64,000 nt of DNA, from positions 8,420,501-8,484,500 of the forward strand of contig NC_087253.1 of NCBI RefSeq assembly GCF_037042905.1, given 5' to 3'. The stretch comes from Lytechinus pictus. Its lineage: Eukaryota; Echinodermata; Echinoidea; Temnopleuroida; Toxopneustidae. Every line of letters begins with the position of its first letter. Position 1 is the first letter of the stretch. The notes under the pieces are model-generated. The model saw nothing but the letters and a program-made list of their open reading frames with translations, was not told the DNA's origin and searched no databases. Below are positions 1-9,721 of the stretch, in pieces. A program made the position numbers and the translations under genes.

Positions 1-154
1 CTACCTTAGATATTGCGTAATCAAAAACTTGTTCGAAATACGAAGGCTGGCTCGTTAACAGGAGATAAAAGGTCCAACTACGACAGAAGTTAGCTACGAT
101 GATGGCATATACTGGCATTGAAGTGAAGAATTTCTTCCACGGAACGTTCCTCAC
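1..154 (-). CDS. VGLUT: VGLUT exon, membrane helix 7 (partial at window edge)
   Basis: Seen: the acceptor TTTCTAG ends at 155, and the exon opens in phase 0 with [17 protein letters not shown]. It continues through [15 protein letters not shown], then [10 protein letters not shown], and reaches I-S-K near position 5. Known: this block is one of the most conserved in vesicular glutamate transporters; the Arg of F-C-R-S-W-T-F corresponds to the helix-7 arginine (R322 in rat VGLUT2) needed for glutamate transport. The last bases read AAG-GTAG, so either a donor sits at 4-3 or the codons run on as K-V-G, as in mammalian VGLUTs; the edge hides which. The C-terminal helices 8-12 must lie outside the window. 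SLC17 relatives such as sialin are much less similar here. Confidence 0.95.
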   Translation of the reverse strand, partial: MRNVPWKKFFTSMPVYAIIVANFCRSWTFYLLLTSQPSYFEQVFDYAISKV

Positions 155-491
155 CTAGAAATTTGAAGGTGGAAAATACTAATTTAAGAAAGAGCAACTT
201 TATAATAATCATGAATTTTTAAAGCAATATGATTATCCACTTTCAAATTTAGGCACGAAGTCATTTCAAAACTCCATGACACTACCCCATGTAGCAATAC
301 AAACTTCATTTTTAGTCAGGCACGACAGTGTTACCGGATAAATAAAAATTATTAAAAAAAATAAGGTTTAGGTGGCACCAAACTAAAGCATTCATCGTCA
401 GATGAACTCAACTATTTTGTTTTGATAGTTTTATTCGAAATCACAAGATCTTAAAAGTTCGGATTGTTGACTAGCACCACTGAAACACAAC

Positions 492-983
492 TTAAAGGGG
501 AAGATCACCCTGAAAAAAAGTTTGTTAAAATAGCAAATAAATAATTTTCAAAAATGGAGAAAGTTTGAGAAAAATTCATTAAATATTAAGAAATTTGATG
601 TAATTTGATGTTTTGTATGTAGGACATCATAAACGAGCAGTTGTCCAATATGTCATGTAAGATAAAATCCATAAATTTCATTTTTGATGGTTCCTGATGA
701 CGTACTTTTTTATTTTCTTTGTGTGGGCGCGTACAAAATTATTCGTGTATTGATAAACTGAAGGTACAATAAAAACCATTTTCCATTTTCTGAGAAAATG
801 GCATTTCAATTATTTTGTTAGCATTCTATGTGAAGGAAACCTCCTCGCATATGACGTCACATTATTATAATTTAAATTATAATATCTTGTTTATTCTTTG
901 ATGGATTTTCCTCAAACTTTCGCCAATTTTTTTCTGCTATTTTTACAATAAACTTATTGTCAGGGTGAACCTCCCCCCTTTGG
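492..983. mobile_element. MITE in VGLUT intron, TTAA/CACCCTGA ends
   Basis: The left end TTAAAGGGGAAGATCACC and the right end (reverse complement of GGTGAACCTCCCCCCTTT) form an imperfect terminal inverted repeat. The inner flanks (AAAAAGTTTGTTAAAATAGC against the complement of GCTATTTTTACAATAAACTT) are also inverted, so the repeat runs about 100 bp. There is no coding capacity. It resembles the TTAA-bounded elements at 7721 and 28070. It sits in the intron between the 1281-1426 and 1-154 exons. Confidence 0.75.
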
Positions 984-1021
984 AATGAGAAAATATCACG
1001 TTAGAGTACCATATCTGTAAT

Positions 1022-1265
1022 TTGCGTTCTACCCCCTCTATCTCTTTTTCCCTGTATATTCTCACCTCTTCACACCCCTTCTTCTTTGTTCATTCTCTTT
1101 CACTTTCTCCATCAAAGACACCCCTCTCTCCCTCTCTCTCTCAATTCCCCAGGAACTCTCTCGCGCAATCCCCTCATACACACAAATTCACTCTCTCTAC
1201 CTTCCGTTCACTCTCCCCCTCCCTGCTTTCTCTCCCTCTCTCTCTCTCTTTCAATTCCTCTACCT
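1022..1265 (+). repeat. CT-rich low-complexity tract
   Basis: This polypyrimidine stretch is rich in CTCTCT and CCCTC runs on the plus strand. Two overlapping open frames here are Ser/Pro/Leu-rich artefacts of the composition. It lies just downstream (transcript sense) of the donor of the 1281-1426 exon, so in the VGLUT pre-mRNA it reads as a purine-rich GA tract. Confidence 0.8.
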
Positions 1266-1280
1266 CTCCTTCCATCTTAC

Positions 1281-1426
1281 CGTAATCCGTTGAGCGACTA
1301 GTCCCCGCCCCTCTCCGATGCTCTCTTCGATATAATTCCTCTCCTCTTTGGTAATGGTTGGGTGTTTAGCCGGTGTTTCGTGGACTATCCACATGAAAAA
1401 TACATACCAAATGATTCCCATGGCCC
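1281..1426 (-). CDS. VGLUT: VGLUT exon, helix 6 and central cytosolic loop
   Basis: Seen: the acceptor TTTACAG ends at 1427 and the donor ACG|GTAAGA begins at 1280. The 146-bp exon starts with the last two bases of a Gly codon and then encodes 48 residues: a hydrophobic helix (M-G-I-I-W-Y-V-F-F-M-W-I-V), then E-T-P-A-K-H-P-T-I-T-K-E-E-R and Y-I-E-E-S-I-G-E. Known: the P-A-K-H-P-T-I-T and Y-I-E-E-S-I-G-E blocks mark the cytosolic loop between the two six-helix halves of VGLUTs. The exon ends in phase 0, matching the phase-0 start of the next exon at 154. The loop after S-I-G-E (G-R-G-L-V-A-Q-R-I-T) is not conserved with vertebrates, as expected there. Confidence 0.95.
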
Positions 1427-1728
1427 CTGTAAACATTAAAAATAATGCGTCATAAAAGTGAGATTGGCAACAGCGACGATATCTGAAAATTTATCGGTTT
1501 ATCTCGAAGGATTGCGTTAGAGTGCGATGCAGCGCGTTATAACGCAACCCTTCGATAAAAAGTGTTGAAATGAGCAAGCTCCTTGGTGTCATACAACCAT
1601 TTTTGCTCTTGTTTAAGTTTTGCTACTAGTGTTGATAACAGCCGGCTTTCTAGTCTTATTAATGCACTAAACATGTATAGAACTCTTAATCGGTACATTC
1701 ATTCAAAATACCGTGTTATAAAAAAATT

Positions 1729-2316
1729 GATACCTCACGAATTTCCGATTTAAGGAGAAAAAACTGTAATCAACACATAATTATTTATGGTATGAAAGAG
1801 CATCCTCTCCCAAATAATTTGATACCATATTTATGTGGTATGTGTTTCGCCTGGATCATCAGGAGTTATTCTTTCCAGTGATTTTAATTTTGACTTGCAT
1901 CAAAGTCAGGCATGATTGCAATGAATAATTCCAGATGTCAATGACGTCATAATCCTACAAGGGTTGCATTAAAATCCATTTCAAAACACCTTTTACAGTA
2001 AATTACTTTATAATTGTTTAATAAACACTTTGTAGTATCAATTATCAAGTTAATTTCATTGAAAATGGATAACTAATATAGGATTTTGACATCATTGGCT
2101 TCTAGGGTTCATCCATCGCAATCCTCCCTTACTTTGGCGCAAATCAGAATTTACATAAATGCAAAGAATACCTACTGATTATCCAAGGCTGATGACATCC
2201 AGCATTCATATGGTATCACATTATTAGGGAGAGGATACTCTTTTCAGCCATATTATAATGATTATGTGTTCATGACAATTTTTTTTTCTTGAATTGGGGA
2301 TTTGTGAGGTGTAATT
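1729..2316. mobile_element. MITE with long inverted ends in VGLUT intron
   Basis: Left end TGATACCTCACGAATTTCC pairs with right end GGGGATTTGTGAGGTGTAA. The inverted match continues through AACACATAATTATT, GAGTATCCTCTCCC-like and TGATACCATAT segments, giving arms of about 150 bp around a central region with no open frame. It lies wholly inside the intron between the 2390-2476 and 1281-1426 exons. Confidence 0.75.
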
Positions 2317-2349
2317 TTTTTTTTTTTTTTTTTTTATTATCATTTTTTT
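2313..2349 (+). repeat. Poly-T tract
   Basis: About 20 uninterrupted T residues are followed by ATTATC and a shorter T run, just outside the right end of the 1729-2316 element and about 40 bp from the VGLUT exon donor at 2389. In the gene's sense this is a poly-A tract. Confidence 0.85.
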
Positions 2350-2389
2350 TTACTCACACAGTATGTTCATTAGATGAACCGTTACTCAC

Positions 2390-2476
2390 CGAATACATAG
2401 AATACGGCCGGCCATCCTGCGTAGTCTGTTAAGATACCAGCAATAGGCATTCCTATCACTGCTCCGGCATACGACC
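2390..2476 (-). CDS. VGLUT: VGLUT exon, helix 5 region
   Basis: Seen: the 87-bp exon follows a short AAAAG acceptor at 2477 and ends at the donor TTCG|GTGAGT (GT at 2389-2388). It supplies two bases, 28 codons and one base, fitting both neighbours. It encodes [15 protein letters not shown], then [12 protein letters not shown]. Known: vertebrate VGLUTs have the nearly identical S-Y-A-G-A-V-I-A-M-P-L-A-G-I-L and G-W-S-S-V-F-Y-V-Y-G here, forming helix 5 and the start of helix 6. The acceptor has a weak pyrimidine tract, but reading frame and family match leave little doubt. Confidence 0.93.
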
Positions 2477-2559
2477 CTTTTATTAATGAAAAAAAAAACA
2501 CGGGTTCGAATATGTATAAATATATTGTTTTTCCTTCAGAAATAACGGGCAAAATACTT

Positions 2560-2925
2560 TCTTATTTTGAATATTATTACTTTCTCTTGTTGTCTTCGTT
2601 CTGGTATTCCCCTCCCTCATATCCTTCTTATTTGCCTTCTTCCACTAACTTTAGTATTTTATATATACTTCGTCTTCATCAGTTTTACATAATCTTTATT
2701 TTCCATAATTTCATCCTATTTCCTCTCATTTCATTTTTTTTCATCTCCTAATCAATCTTCATCCATTTTATCATTGTTGTTGCTGCCTTTCTTCTTCCTA
2801 ATTATTCAAAATCTTATTCTGCTCCTCCCCTTTTCCTCCCCCTTCTTCTCTTTCTTCATCTTCTTCCTTTCCGTTTCTCCTTATTCTTCTTCTTCCTCCT
2901 CTTCTTCTTCTTCCGCTTCTTTTTC
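2560..2925 (+). repeat. TTC-rich low-complexity tract
   Basis: A pyrimidine-rich stretch with TTCTTCTTCC runs strengthens into a (TTC)n-like core near 2880-2915. The Phe/Ser/Leu-rich frames of 79 and 103 codons here have no domain and are explained by composition. It lies in the intron between the 3176-3263 and 2390-2476 exons. Confidence 0.8.
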
Positions 2926-3175
2926 TAATTTTCGAAAGAAAGGAACAGAAATGACATCAATGAATCTTAGACAATCACCCTACTTTCGTTTAGACAATTT
3001 ACCTACTTTTGTTACCATGGTTACGGGGTGTTCTCTTTATATCCTTTGTTATTTCGTTCATGAATTTACTATGGAATGCATTTAACATCAGCTGTGTATA
3101 TACATTTCTGATGACCTAAAATACATTCAACGATTTGGAAATTAATACACTGAACTGAATGACATTGGTTCCTAC

Positions 3176-3263
3176 CTGAAAAGGCAATAGTAGCGAGTTT
3201 ACTCCTTTCTAGAGGGGGCGCCCATTTACTCCACATACCGTGGCAAGCTGGATATTCAACTCC
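3176..3263 (-). CDS. VGLUT: VGLUT exon, cytosolic loop after helix 4
   Basis: Seen: the acceptor GCGCAG ends at 3264; the donor TCAG|GTAGGA has its GT at 3175-3174. The 88-bp exon gives 29 codons plus one base: [20 protein letters not shown], then S-K-L-A-T-I-A-F-S. Known: (T/E)-Y-P-A-C-H-G-(I/M)[11 protein letters not shown] is a signature of VGLUT and close SLC17 transporters. The preceding exon ends V-E and this one opens with Gly, recreating the V-E-G motif of helix 4. All family-conserved residues of the block are intact. Confidence 0.96.
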
Positions 3264-4280
3264 CTGCGCAATGAAGAAAGAATATAAAAAAACACCTATA
3301 CTTTTTTCGTTAAATTCGTAAAAATTGCTATTAAATGATAATTTTTTAAAAACATGATTTGATTAACATAAGATAATAGCACTATCAGACTATGATTGAA
3401 ATAAATCAGCAGTGGATATTAACGGAAAAGTTGGTGAATTAAAAATAAAATCCTTGATTTACAGAAAAACTCAAAAAGTGGATTTAGCTTTTTTAGAATA
3501 AAACTCTTCATCTATATAAACAAATTTATATAAAATAATTAAGAAAAAATAGAAGAATTATAATTAGGAGAAATATAACGATACAATTTTTTTCCCGAAG
3601 CGAATTATTGATAATAATAAACAAAAATAACAGGTGGTTTTTACTGGATTATCCTTTTGCTAAAGGATGATAAAAGTAACTTTTTTGATATTGAATAGCA
3701 TGCTTCTACCGTCACGACGCGTCCTTTCTTCAAGCTTATAATAAAACAATTTAGGCCGATTAATGCTATCTGGTATTTTATTATTTCTACGTCTACCGAA
3801 ATTGAATATCTAAAGACAGCGGTTAGCTAGGAATTGAAAATGAAGCACATCCTCTTTCTGGGGTTTTACTTAAATGACTACAATCATGTTATCAATGCTA
3901 ATATTCGCCTATATATCACTTTCTTCTTACTTTATTAGAAGCCTCAAAACGCTTAAAAAATAATGCAGCATAATTGCTTTAGCAGTGCCGCAGCTCTTAC
4001 GCGCTTCTACGTTTCGAAGAATTATATGAAACGAATATCAATGGGCCGTGTAATCGCGCAGCCATCTTAGAGGTTAAAGCCATTGGCTGGCATGCATATG
4101 TGATAAGCAGCTGGCTGATCTCTGACAACTCCGTTTACACGTATAGCTATATCCTCTGAGGGAGGGCGTTATGAGATTATGACGTCAAATATATCAGGTC
4201 CATTAAAAGAAAATGAACGTTTATTTGAAAATGTTCGGGATCACTTCCATAGTTTGCATCGTGGTCGTTTACAAACGTAC

Positions 4281-4395
4281 CTCAACGAAACCCTGCAGCA
4301 TCCTGATTGCGATCACCATCATAGGGCTCACGTGACATGCCAGAGGAATGAAAAGATTTAAAATGGACGAAATGAAGATAGCTGTGGCAAATATT
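4281..4395 (-). CDS. VGLUT: VGLUT exon, helices 3-4
   Basis: Seen: the acceptor CATTTTCAG ends at 4396 and the donor GAG|GTACGT at 4280. The 115-bp exon completes a split Arg codon and adds 38 residues: I-F-A-T-A-I-F-I-S-S-I-L-N-L-F-I-P, then I-A-I-R-M-L-Q-G-F-V-E. Known: this matches the R-V-F-G-A-A-I-L-L-T-S-T-L-N-M-L-I-P and V-R-I-L-Q-G-L-V-E blocks of mammalian VGLUTs. The helix-4 Arg and Glu (R184 and E191 in rat VGLUT2), which line the substrate path, are both present. A plus-strand 60-codon reading frame over the same bases is only its antisense shadow. Confidence 0.95.
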
Positions 4396-6059
4396 CTGAA
4401 AATGAAGAAATACAAAAACAAATCGAATGCATTGATTAGACTGTGATTTTTTTAAAGCAGGTGAAGGACTGATTTCAAGGGGAATTCTTCACCCATGGGA
4501 ACTTAACTTACCAACAGTAGAGCAAACTTTATATACATGTATGACCAACAAACTGTAAATGGTAAATACACGGTTTAAAAGGGAAAGCGCTGTTTACTAT
4601 AATACGAACCGTAAATTATGCGATTAAAAGCATAAACTACCTTGCTTGATTTACTGAAAAATTAATATTTAGGTAAGGCTTTGTTGTTTATGATTTTAAC
4701 CACAGCGTTGTTGTAAAACAAACGAAATATACATTTTTTTTACGATGAAGTTTCGCCACAGGAAGGTGCCTAATTGTAGAGTCCTTACGTCACATTTCTT
4801 TAATATGACATTTTCCTCTGTTTATCCTGGCTTGACGAACGAATTTTCCATTGTTAAACCTGTTTTTTTTCCCCAAAAGATGTTTCTGTAAGTGGTATTT
4901 CGAATTCTTTTTCAAAAAGAAGGGGGGGGGGCAATTAACCCAATGAGAGCCGCCGCGGCCCATTTGTCTTCAAACAAACTTTATCCATGCCTCCACTAAC
5001 CCATTTATGGTTGTATCTCATACCTCTCTCATGGGGCTTAAATTGTTAAGCAAAGGAAAATGATTAATCCTAGCGATTCCTTAGGGCTTTTCCGTCTCAT
5101 ACTCATGACGTAATCAAGTAATCAAACTAAAACAAAATATGTCACATTGACTTACAATACAATAAACAGTAAGGAATGCACTTGCAGCAAACAAGAATTT
5201 CTCGAGCTTCCATCATCCACTTCAAAATATGGAAATTTGAGGTGTGACCCTGTTGTTTAGGAATATGCTAATACAACTCGATATTTCTAGTCTTTTTTTA
5301 ACCTATAGCAAGTAGCAACTGTGCAATGCCATGTTGTTAGTGTGTTTGCTTTGTATTTTTTTATTGTTTTGTTTTTTAAACTCTATTTTTTTGTTTGTAT
5401 TGCCTTTTGTTACGATTACTCTGATCTGTTTTAATAAGTTGTAGATCTTCTAATTTTACCTTGATTGTGATTTTATGATATAATAAAACATACAAATATA
5501 TACAAAAATAAAGCAAATTGTTAAAACCAAACTTAATTGTCACCATATCAAGTCAAGAATGTTAACTTAACTTCGGGAATTATTAAATCTAAGCTCCCCC
5601 AAAACAATCACACCGAAGATTGGCAATGGTAAGCAGACGTGGAAAGTGTGTTATTATTGCGTGGGAAAACACCTTAATCTGGTTAGAAATCAATGACTTT
5701 TGTATATTCTGATCATCGTTTAGCCATTATAATCTTTTTACCTGATTTTTTGGCACTTATTTTTAAATACTTTGGCGGTCAATTTATTGGATTCTGTCCG
5801 AACTCAATTTGAGATTGTTACACTCTTAAAGTGGTTATCTTAAAGGAGAAATATATTGAAAATCGTAAAAATGGAGAATCATATATCAAATCAAAGGAGA
5901 AAATAAGGAGAACACGATGGTGTACATCATTTATCATGGAGACCGATGAAACTCAGTTAATTGATATTTTAAAGTTCTCTCCCTGAATGCTTCAAACACG
6001 CAGAATTACGTCCGCGAAATTGGGGATTTTTTTATGACGTCACTTTCTGTACGAGAGGC

Positions 6060-6254
6060 GTGATTGGCTCTCCCACGTGAAGCTCCACTTGCATGCAAAA
6101 CCTATTGCGAGGGTACGTTTTCTCCACATTGTCACTGAATACTTCGATCACGAAATGAAAGAAAACCCAGAATTTTATCTAGATTTGGATTTTCAAATTG
6201 ATGATTTTAAAGATGAAGAGAATGATGATGAAGTGAACAACAAAGTGACGTAGT
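6060..6254 (+). pseudogene. Foldback-arm reading frame, left copy (no start codon)
   Basis: The left arm encodes R-D-W-L-S-H-V-K-L-H-L-H-A-K-P and then R-V-R-F-L-H, T-E-Y-F-D-H-E-M, an acidic tail (D-E-E-N-D-D-E) and a stop at about 6252. A TGA lies shortly upstream and the first codon is AGG where the right arm has ATG, so it lacks an obvious start. I do not recognise the family. It is probably a fragment of a transposon or host exon captured into the arms. Confidence 0.4.
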
Positions 6255-7311
6255 TGGGGGTAAATTGGGGGAATCGATGATGAGGAGTCGGACAATTCAA
6301 CTTGCAACACGATCACATGCCGATTCGCTACCAACTCATGCAGCTGCTAAGTGCTAGCTACACCGCGCGTGCCAAATTGAATTCACGAAAATGACTTACC
6401 ACACTGTCCAGACAGAGTCTCTTACTTCTGTGACTATGAAGAAGGAAAATAATGATAAAACTGTACTTACAAATAAGTGAATTTTATCCGAACCTGAAGG
6501 CAAATCAACTCAACGAATAGCAGCAGACGATATGCACCGATGATAAACTTCATGTGGCAGGGATAGATTGTCACTCGTTCTGTTAGATGTAATTTTTATC
6601 TCATTAATTTGACAAAATTACGAAACTCGGGGAATTATTTATCTATATAAAAATATAATAACATCTCGTATAATTTTTAAATTACGATAAAACGTTTTTT
6701 GAAGGAAAACGTTGAGGTAAATTAAAATTAGATGTAAAAGATCCCCATTATGCGTAGCTTGATTGAGAGCTGTGCAACACGTGCATAGATCTACTCTCTC
6801 AGCCAAGGCGAGCAAGCAATACGGCATGTTTGTGATTTTGATTACGATCACATATACGAGCTTTTAAAGGTTTTATCGTAATTTAAAAAATAATACGAGA
6901 TGTTACTATATTTTTATATAGATAAATAATTCCCCGAGTTTCGTAATTTTGTCAAATTAATGAGATAAAAATTACATCTAACAGAACGAGTGACAATCTA
7001 TCCCAGCCACATGAAGTTTATCGTCGGTGCATATCGTCTGCTGCTATTCGTTGAGTTGCCTTCAGGTTCGGATTACATTCACTTGTTTGTAAGTACAGTT
7101 TTATCATTATTTTCCTTCTTCATAGTCACAGAGGTAAGAGACTCTGTCTGGACAGTGTGGTAATTCATTTTCATGAATTTAATTTGGCCCGCGCGGTGTA
7201 GCTAGCACTTAGCAGCTGCATGAGTTAGGTAGCGAATCGGCATGTGATCGTGTTGCAAGTTGAATTGTCCGACTCATCATCATCGGCGTAATTCCCCCAA
7301 TTTACCTCCAA

Positions 7312-7509
7312 CTACGTCACTTTGTTGTTCATTTCATCATCATTCTCTTCATCTTCAAAATCATCAATTTGAAAATCCAAATCTAGATGAAATTCTGGGT
7401 TTTCTTTCATTTCGTGATCGAAGTATTCAGTGACAGTGTGGAGAAAACGTACCCTCGCAACAGGTTTTGCATGCAAGTGGAGCTTCACGTGGGAGAGCCA
7501 ATCACGCAT
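7312..7509 (-). CDS. Foldback-arm reading frame, right copy, unknown function
   Basis: This 65-codon minus-strand frame begins M-R-D-W-L-S-H-V-K-L-H-L-H-A-K-P, continues R-V-R-F-L-H-T-V-T-E-Y-F-D-H-E-M, and ends in an acidic stretch before a stop. It is the inverted copy of the frame at 6060-6254, with only a handful of amino-acid changes and no stops in either copy. The conserved basic-then-acidic layout is visible; no domain is recognisable to me. It may be a short protein, an exon remnant, or a chance frame kept by recent duplication or gene conversion. Confidence 0.3.
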   Translation of the reverse strand: MRDWLSHVKLHLHAKPVARVRFLHTVTEYFDHEMKENPEFHLDLDFQIDDFEDEENDDEMNNKVT

Positions 7510-7720
7510 CTCGTACAGAAAGTGACGTCATCAAATTCAAGTCAATTCAGAGACCGATGCGAGGCATATTTCGGAGAGGCATTTTGAGCGTTTTTTAATC
7601 GGCGATTTTCACCTTATGTATTATTTTCGTTATTTTTGAATGACCAACTGATAATCCCCACATCATTACCTTTCCATTGACATATAATAAGACCACATTC
7701 ATAATCAATATAGTTCTCCT

Positions 7721-8312
7721 TTAAAGGAGAATAAAACTTTTGGAACAAGATAGCTTGTGTGAAAACAGAAAAATCAAAGAAACAGATCAACAAAAGCTTA
7801 AGAAAAATCGGACTATTAATGAGAAAGTTATGAGCATTTGAATATTGCGATCACTAATGCTATAGAAGTCCTCACAATGGCAATGTGACAAAGATGTATG
7901 ATGTCACTTGTGAACAACTCTCCCTATTACTTAGGTATATATTTCACTTCAACTGCTTTTTCTATCACATCTATCAGTAGATCATGTGTTCTTTCTATAG
8001 GAGGGCATGTAATACAGATGTTTAAAGAATACATCATGGATAAAGAGTTTGTATCACCAGAAGAAAGAGCAAAAATATACATTTTGGCGGTATTTTATAG
8101 TCCGTCAAAGGGAAAGTTGTTCACATGTGACATCACACATCCTTGTCGCATTGCCAATAGGATGATCTCCATAGTATTAGTGATTGCAATATTCAAATGC
8201 TCATAAATTTCTCATTATTTTCCGATTTTTCTCAAACTTTCTTTGTTCTTATTCTTTGATATTTCTGTTTCGACACAGGCCTACTTGTTCCAAATGTTTC
8301 ATTCTCCTTTAA
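7721..8312. mobile_element. Palindromic MITE, TTAA-bounded
   Basis: Left end TTAAAGGAGAATAAAACTTT and right end (complement of ATTCTCCTTTAA) start arms of about 205 bp that stay inverted throughout: GGAACAAG, AAACAGAAA, GAGCATTTGAATATTG, GATCACTAAT and GATGTCAC blocks recur in both. Its left TTAA is the same four bases as the right TTAA of the foldback element at 5840-7724. TTAA borders are the target duplication of piggyBac-type transposons, but no transposase is present. It resembles 28070-28650. Confidence 0.85.
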
Positions 8313-8787
8313 TAAACCAAGGGTGCACGTATCCCGTCTTTTCCAGGAAAACCCTTCCCGATCTGGTGCCAAGAAATCGCTGCTCTGAGTGGCGAATACG
8401 TGCCAATTATTTTATCTTTGTATTATGGAATTTTCCACCAACTCAGATTTGCAGTCAAATCATCCAGAGTCGGAATGTTTATGTCGCCAATGATGAGATT
8501 TCTTTCATACCTAAATGAGTATCTTCCTGAGAAAAAGCAACTTGATATCATATAATTAAATAATTCTACTCATTCATTTCAGTCAGCTAATCATCAATGT
8601 AAGACTGCCGCAAAAAATTGTCAATATTGTTATTTTTGCTCTGGGGTCATTTACGCCCAGCCACACCAGCAAAACTGATCCAAGACAGATCAACATCTTT
8701 CGCGTTGGTTCCAGTGGCATACTATCGTTCGATTCGGATTCGTTGGTGTGTCTGCGGGTTCAAGCGGATATTTTAGTCATACTTTAC

Positions 8788-8906
8788 CTGTTTGCGGGAA
8801 ACCGAGCTGCGAGGAATCCACCGGGTACCTGAGTTATTATGTAACCCCAGAAAAACGAACCATGCATCGCACCTATCGTTTTGACGCTCCAACTGAATTC
8901 AGGCTC
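8788..8906 (-). CDS. VGLUT: VGLUT exon, helix 2
   Basis: Seen: the acceptor CCCACAG ends at 8907 and the donor AACAG|GTAAAG starts at 8787. The 119-bp exon opens in phase 0 with [13 protein letters not shown] and then [24 protein letters not shown]. It ends two bases into an Arg codon completed by the next exon. Known: [12 protein letters not shown](I/V)-P-G-G is the helix-2 signature of VGLUTs, and its His (H128 in rat VGLUT2) has been implicated in transport. The 4.4-kb intron that follows is packed with inverted-repeat elements. Confidence 0.96.
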
Positions 8907-9059
8907 CTGTGGGATGGATGGAGAAAGAAATGGAAGGAAGAGGGTGAAAGGGTGAGTAGGAGGCACACACGGCTTCACTCGTATGTATTTGCGCGATAAA
9001 GCGAACCAACTTCGTTATCAACACACAGAGACACACCCACACAGATGCCACGGAAACGG

Positions 9060-9190
9060 TGGGGGGAGGGACTGCGATGGCTTCATGCCGCCCCTTCATT
9101 GTTTGCCAAAACGGTGTACGAAAACGTAAAAAACCCAATTGATTATAATATTTTGCATGGTCAGCCCCCCCCCCAAAAAAAAAATATATA
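9060..9190. repeat. Dispersed repeat fragment in VGLUT intron
   Basis: The segment with CCAAAACGGTGTACGAAAACG, a TTGCATGGTC stretch and poly-C matches, in order, a segment at 27030-27135 (CCAAAATCGTGTACAAAAACG, TTGCATTATCGG). Both sit beside G/C runs, so this is a dispersed repeat. A CA/TA microsatellite follows it. Confidence 0.6.
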
Positions 9191-9355
9191 TATATATATC
9201 AAAACCGTTCAGCGGCCCCTGCCACATACGCGCACCCTGTTTTACTCACATGTATTTGTGCGACTCCTCCAAAATAAACCGTCTGATATATCAATACACA
9301 CTTTCATACACCCACACCCTCTCTCTCACACACATACACACACACACACCCCGTT
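9181..9355 (+). repeat. (TA)n and (CA)n microsatellites
   Basis: Poly-A leads into (TA)n at 9182-9200 and a (CA)n-rich stretch at about 9325-9350, ending only a few bases from the VGLUT donor at 9363. The plus-strand frames of 132 and 151 codons through here are not genes; the right part is antisense to the VGLUT exon. Confidence 0.85.
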
Positions 9356-9363
9356 TTACTTAC

Positions 9364-9721
9364 ATGTATCTGTGCGACTCCACCGAAATGAACCGTCTCA
9401 TTATTCACCATATCGACAATCGCCACGCCCAGATTACATCTGATTCCAAACGATATGAGGAAGCCAATACAGCTCATGATTGCCACTACATAACGCTTCG
9501 GTATCCGTGTGCAACATGCGGGACAGCAGTCACAGTTACCGGGACAACGTCGGCGGGACCCGTACCCGTAGGTGTTGTGGTGGAATTGGAATGATTGGCT
9601 CGGCGTTCCATTTTCGCCGCTGTCGCTGGCGTTGACGACGTTGCCGTCTGACGTGAATTCGAAAGGACCGTTCGCCTCGTCAACGATGAGAGATGATTTG
9701 TCCTCTTTCTTCTGTGTTAAC
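9364..9721 (-). CDS. VGLUT: VGLUT exon 2, N-terminal tail and helix 1
   Basis: Seen: the acceptor TTATGCAG ends at 9722 and the donor CAT|GTAAGT begins at 9363. The 358-bp exon gives one base plus 119 codons. It starts [10 protein letters not shown] and passes a Ser/Asn-rich tail. A Cys-rich stretch (C-D-C-C-P-A-C-C) follows, then R-I-P-K-R-Y and the helix-1 block [16 protein letters not shown]. Known: vertebrate VGLUTs share the Cys cluster, (L/I)-P-(R/K)-R-Y and [15 protein letters not shown]; the Arg matches R88 of rat VGLUT2. There is no in-frame ATG upstream of the acceptor, so the start codon lies in another exon with a phase-2 end. The product is a 12-helix antiporter using the vesicular proton gradient to load glutamate. 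Confidence 0.96.

Larger units (their letters stand above)
5840..7724. mobile_element. Foldback (long inverted repeat) element, TTAA-bounded
   Basis: The outer tips read TTAAAGGAGAAATATATTG on the left and the complement of the same pattern (TATAGTTCTCCTTTAA) on the right, giving about 1885 bp between TTAA borders. Inside are two long arms, 6036-6694 and 6867-7531, inverted and by eye above 90% identical, both starting at ATGACGTCACTTTCTGTACG. About 170 bp of unique DNA separates them. The outer 170-190 bp of the two halves do not match beyond the tips. Known: sea urchins carry foldback 'TU' elements with long inverted ends; whether this belongs to them cannot be told here. It sits in the VGLUT intron between 8788 and 4395. 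Confidence 0.85.

Noticed and set aside
1022..1301. Ser/Leu/Pro-rich open frames on plus strand
   Set aside because: They lie in a CT-rich tract and are open in two frames at once. The sequence is intronic to the minus-strand VGLUT gene.
4179..4361. 60-codon plus-strand frame
   Set aside because: It is antisense to the VGLUT exon 4281-4395, which has splice sites and family matches.
8340..8520. Minus-strand L-I-I-G-D-I-N-I-P string resembling the GDFN motif of retrotransposon endonucleases
   Set aside because: Only one short motif matches, a stop follows soon after, and no reverse transcriptase or other endonuclease motif is nearby.
8640..8740. Hydrophobic minus-strand frame next to a VGLUT exon
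   Set aside because: It does not match the VGLUT sequence expected after helix 2, which is found at 4281-4395 instead, and it lies after the donor at 8787.
9045..9594. Plus-strand frames of 132 and 151 codons
   Set aside because: They run through CA/TA microsatellites and the antisense of the VGLUT exon.
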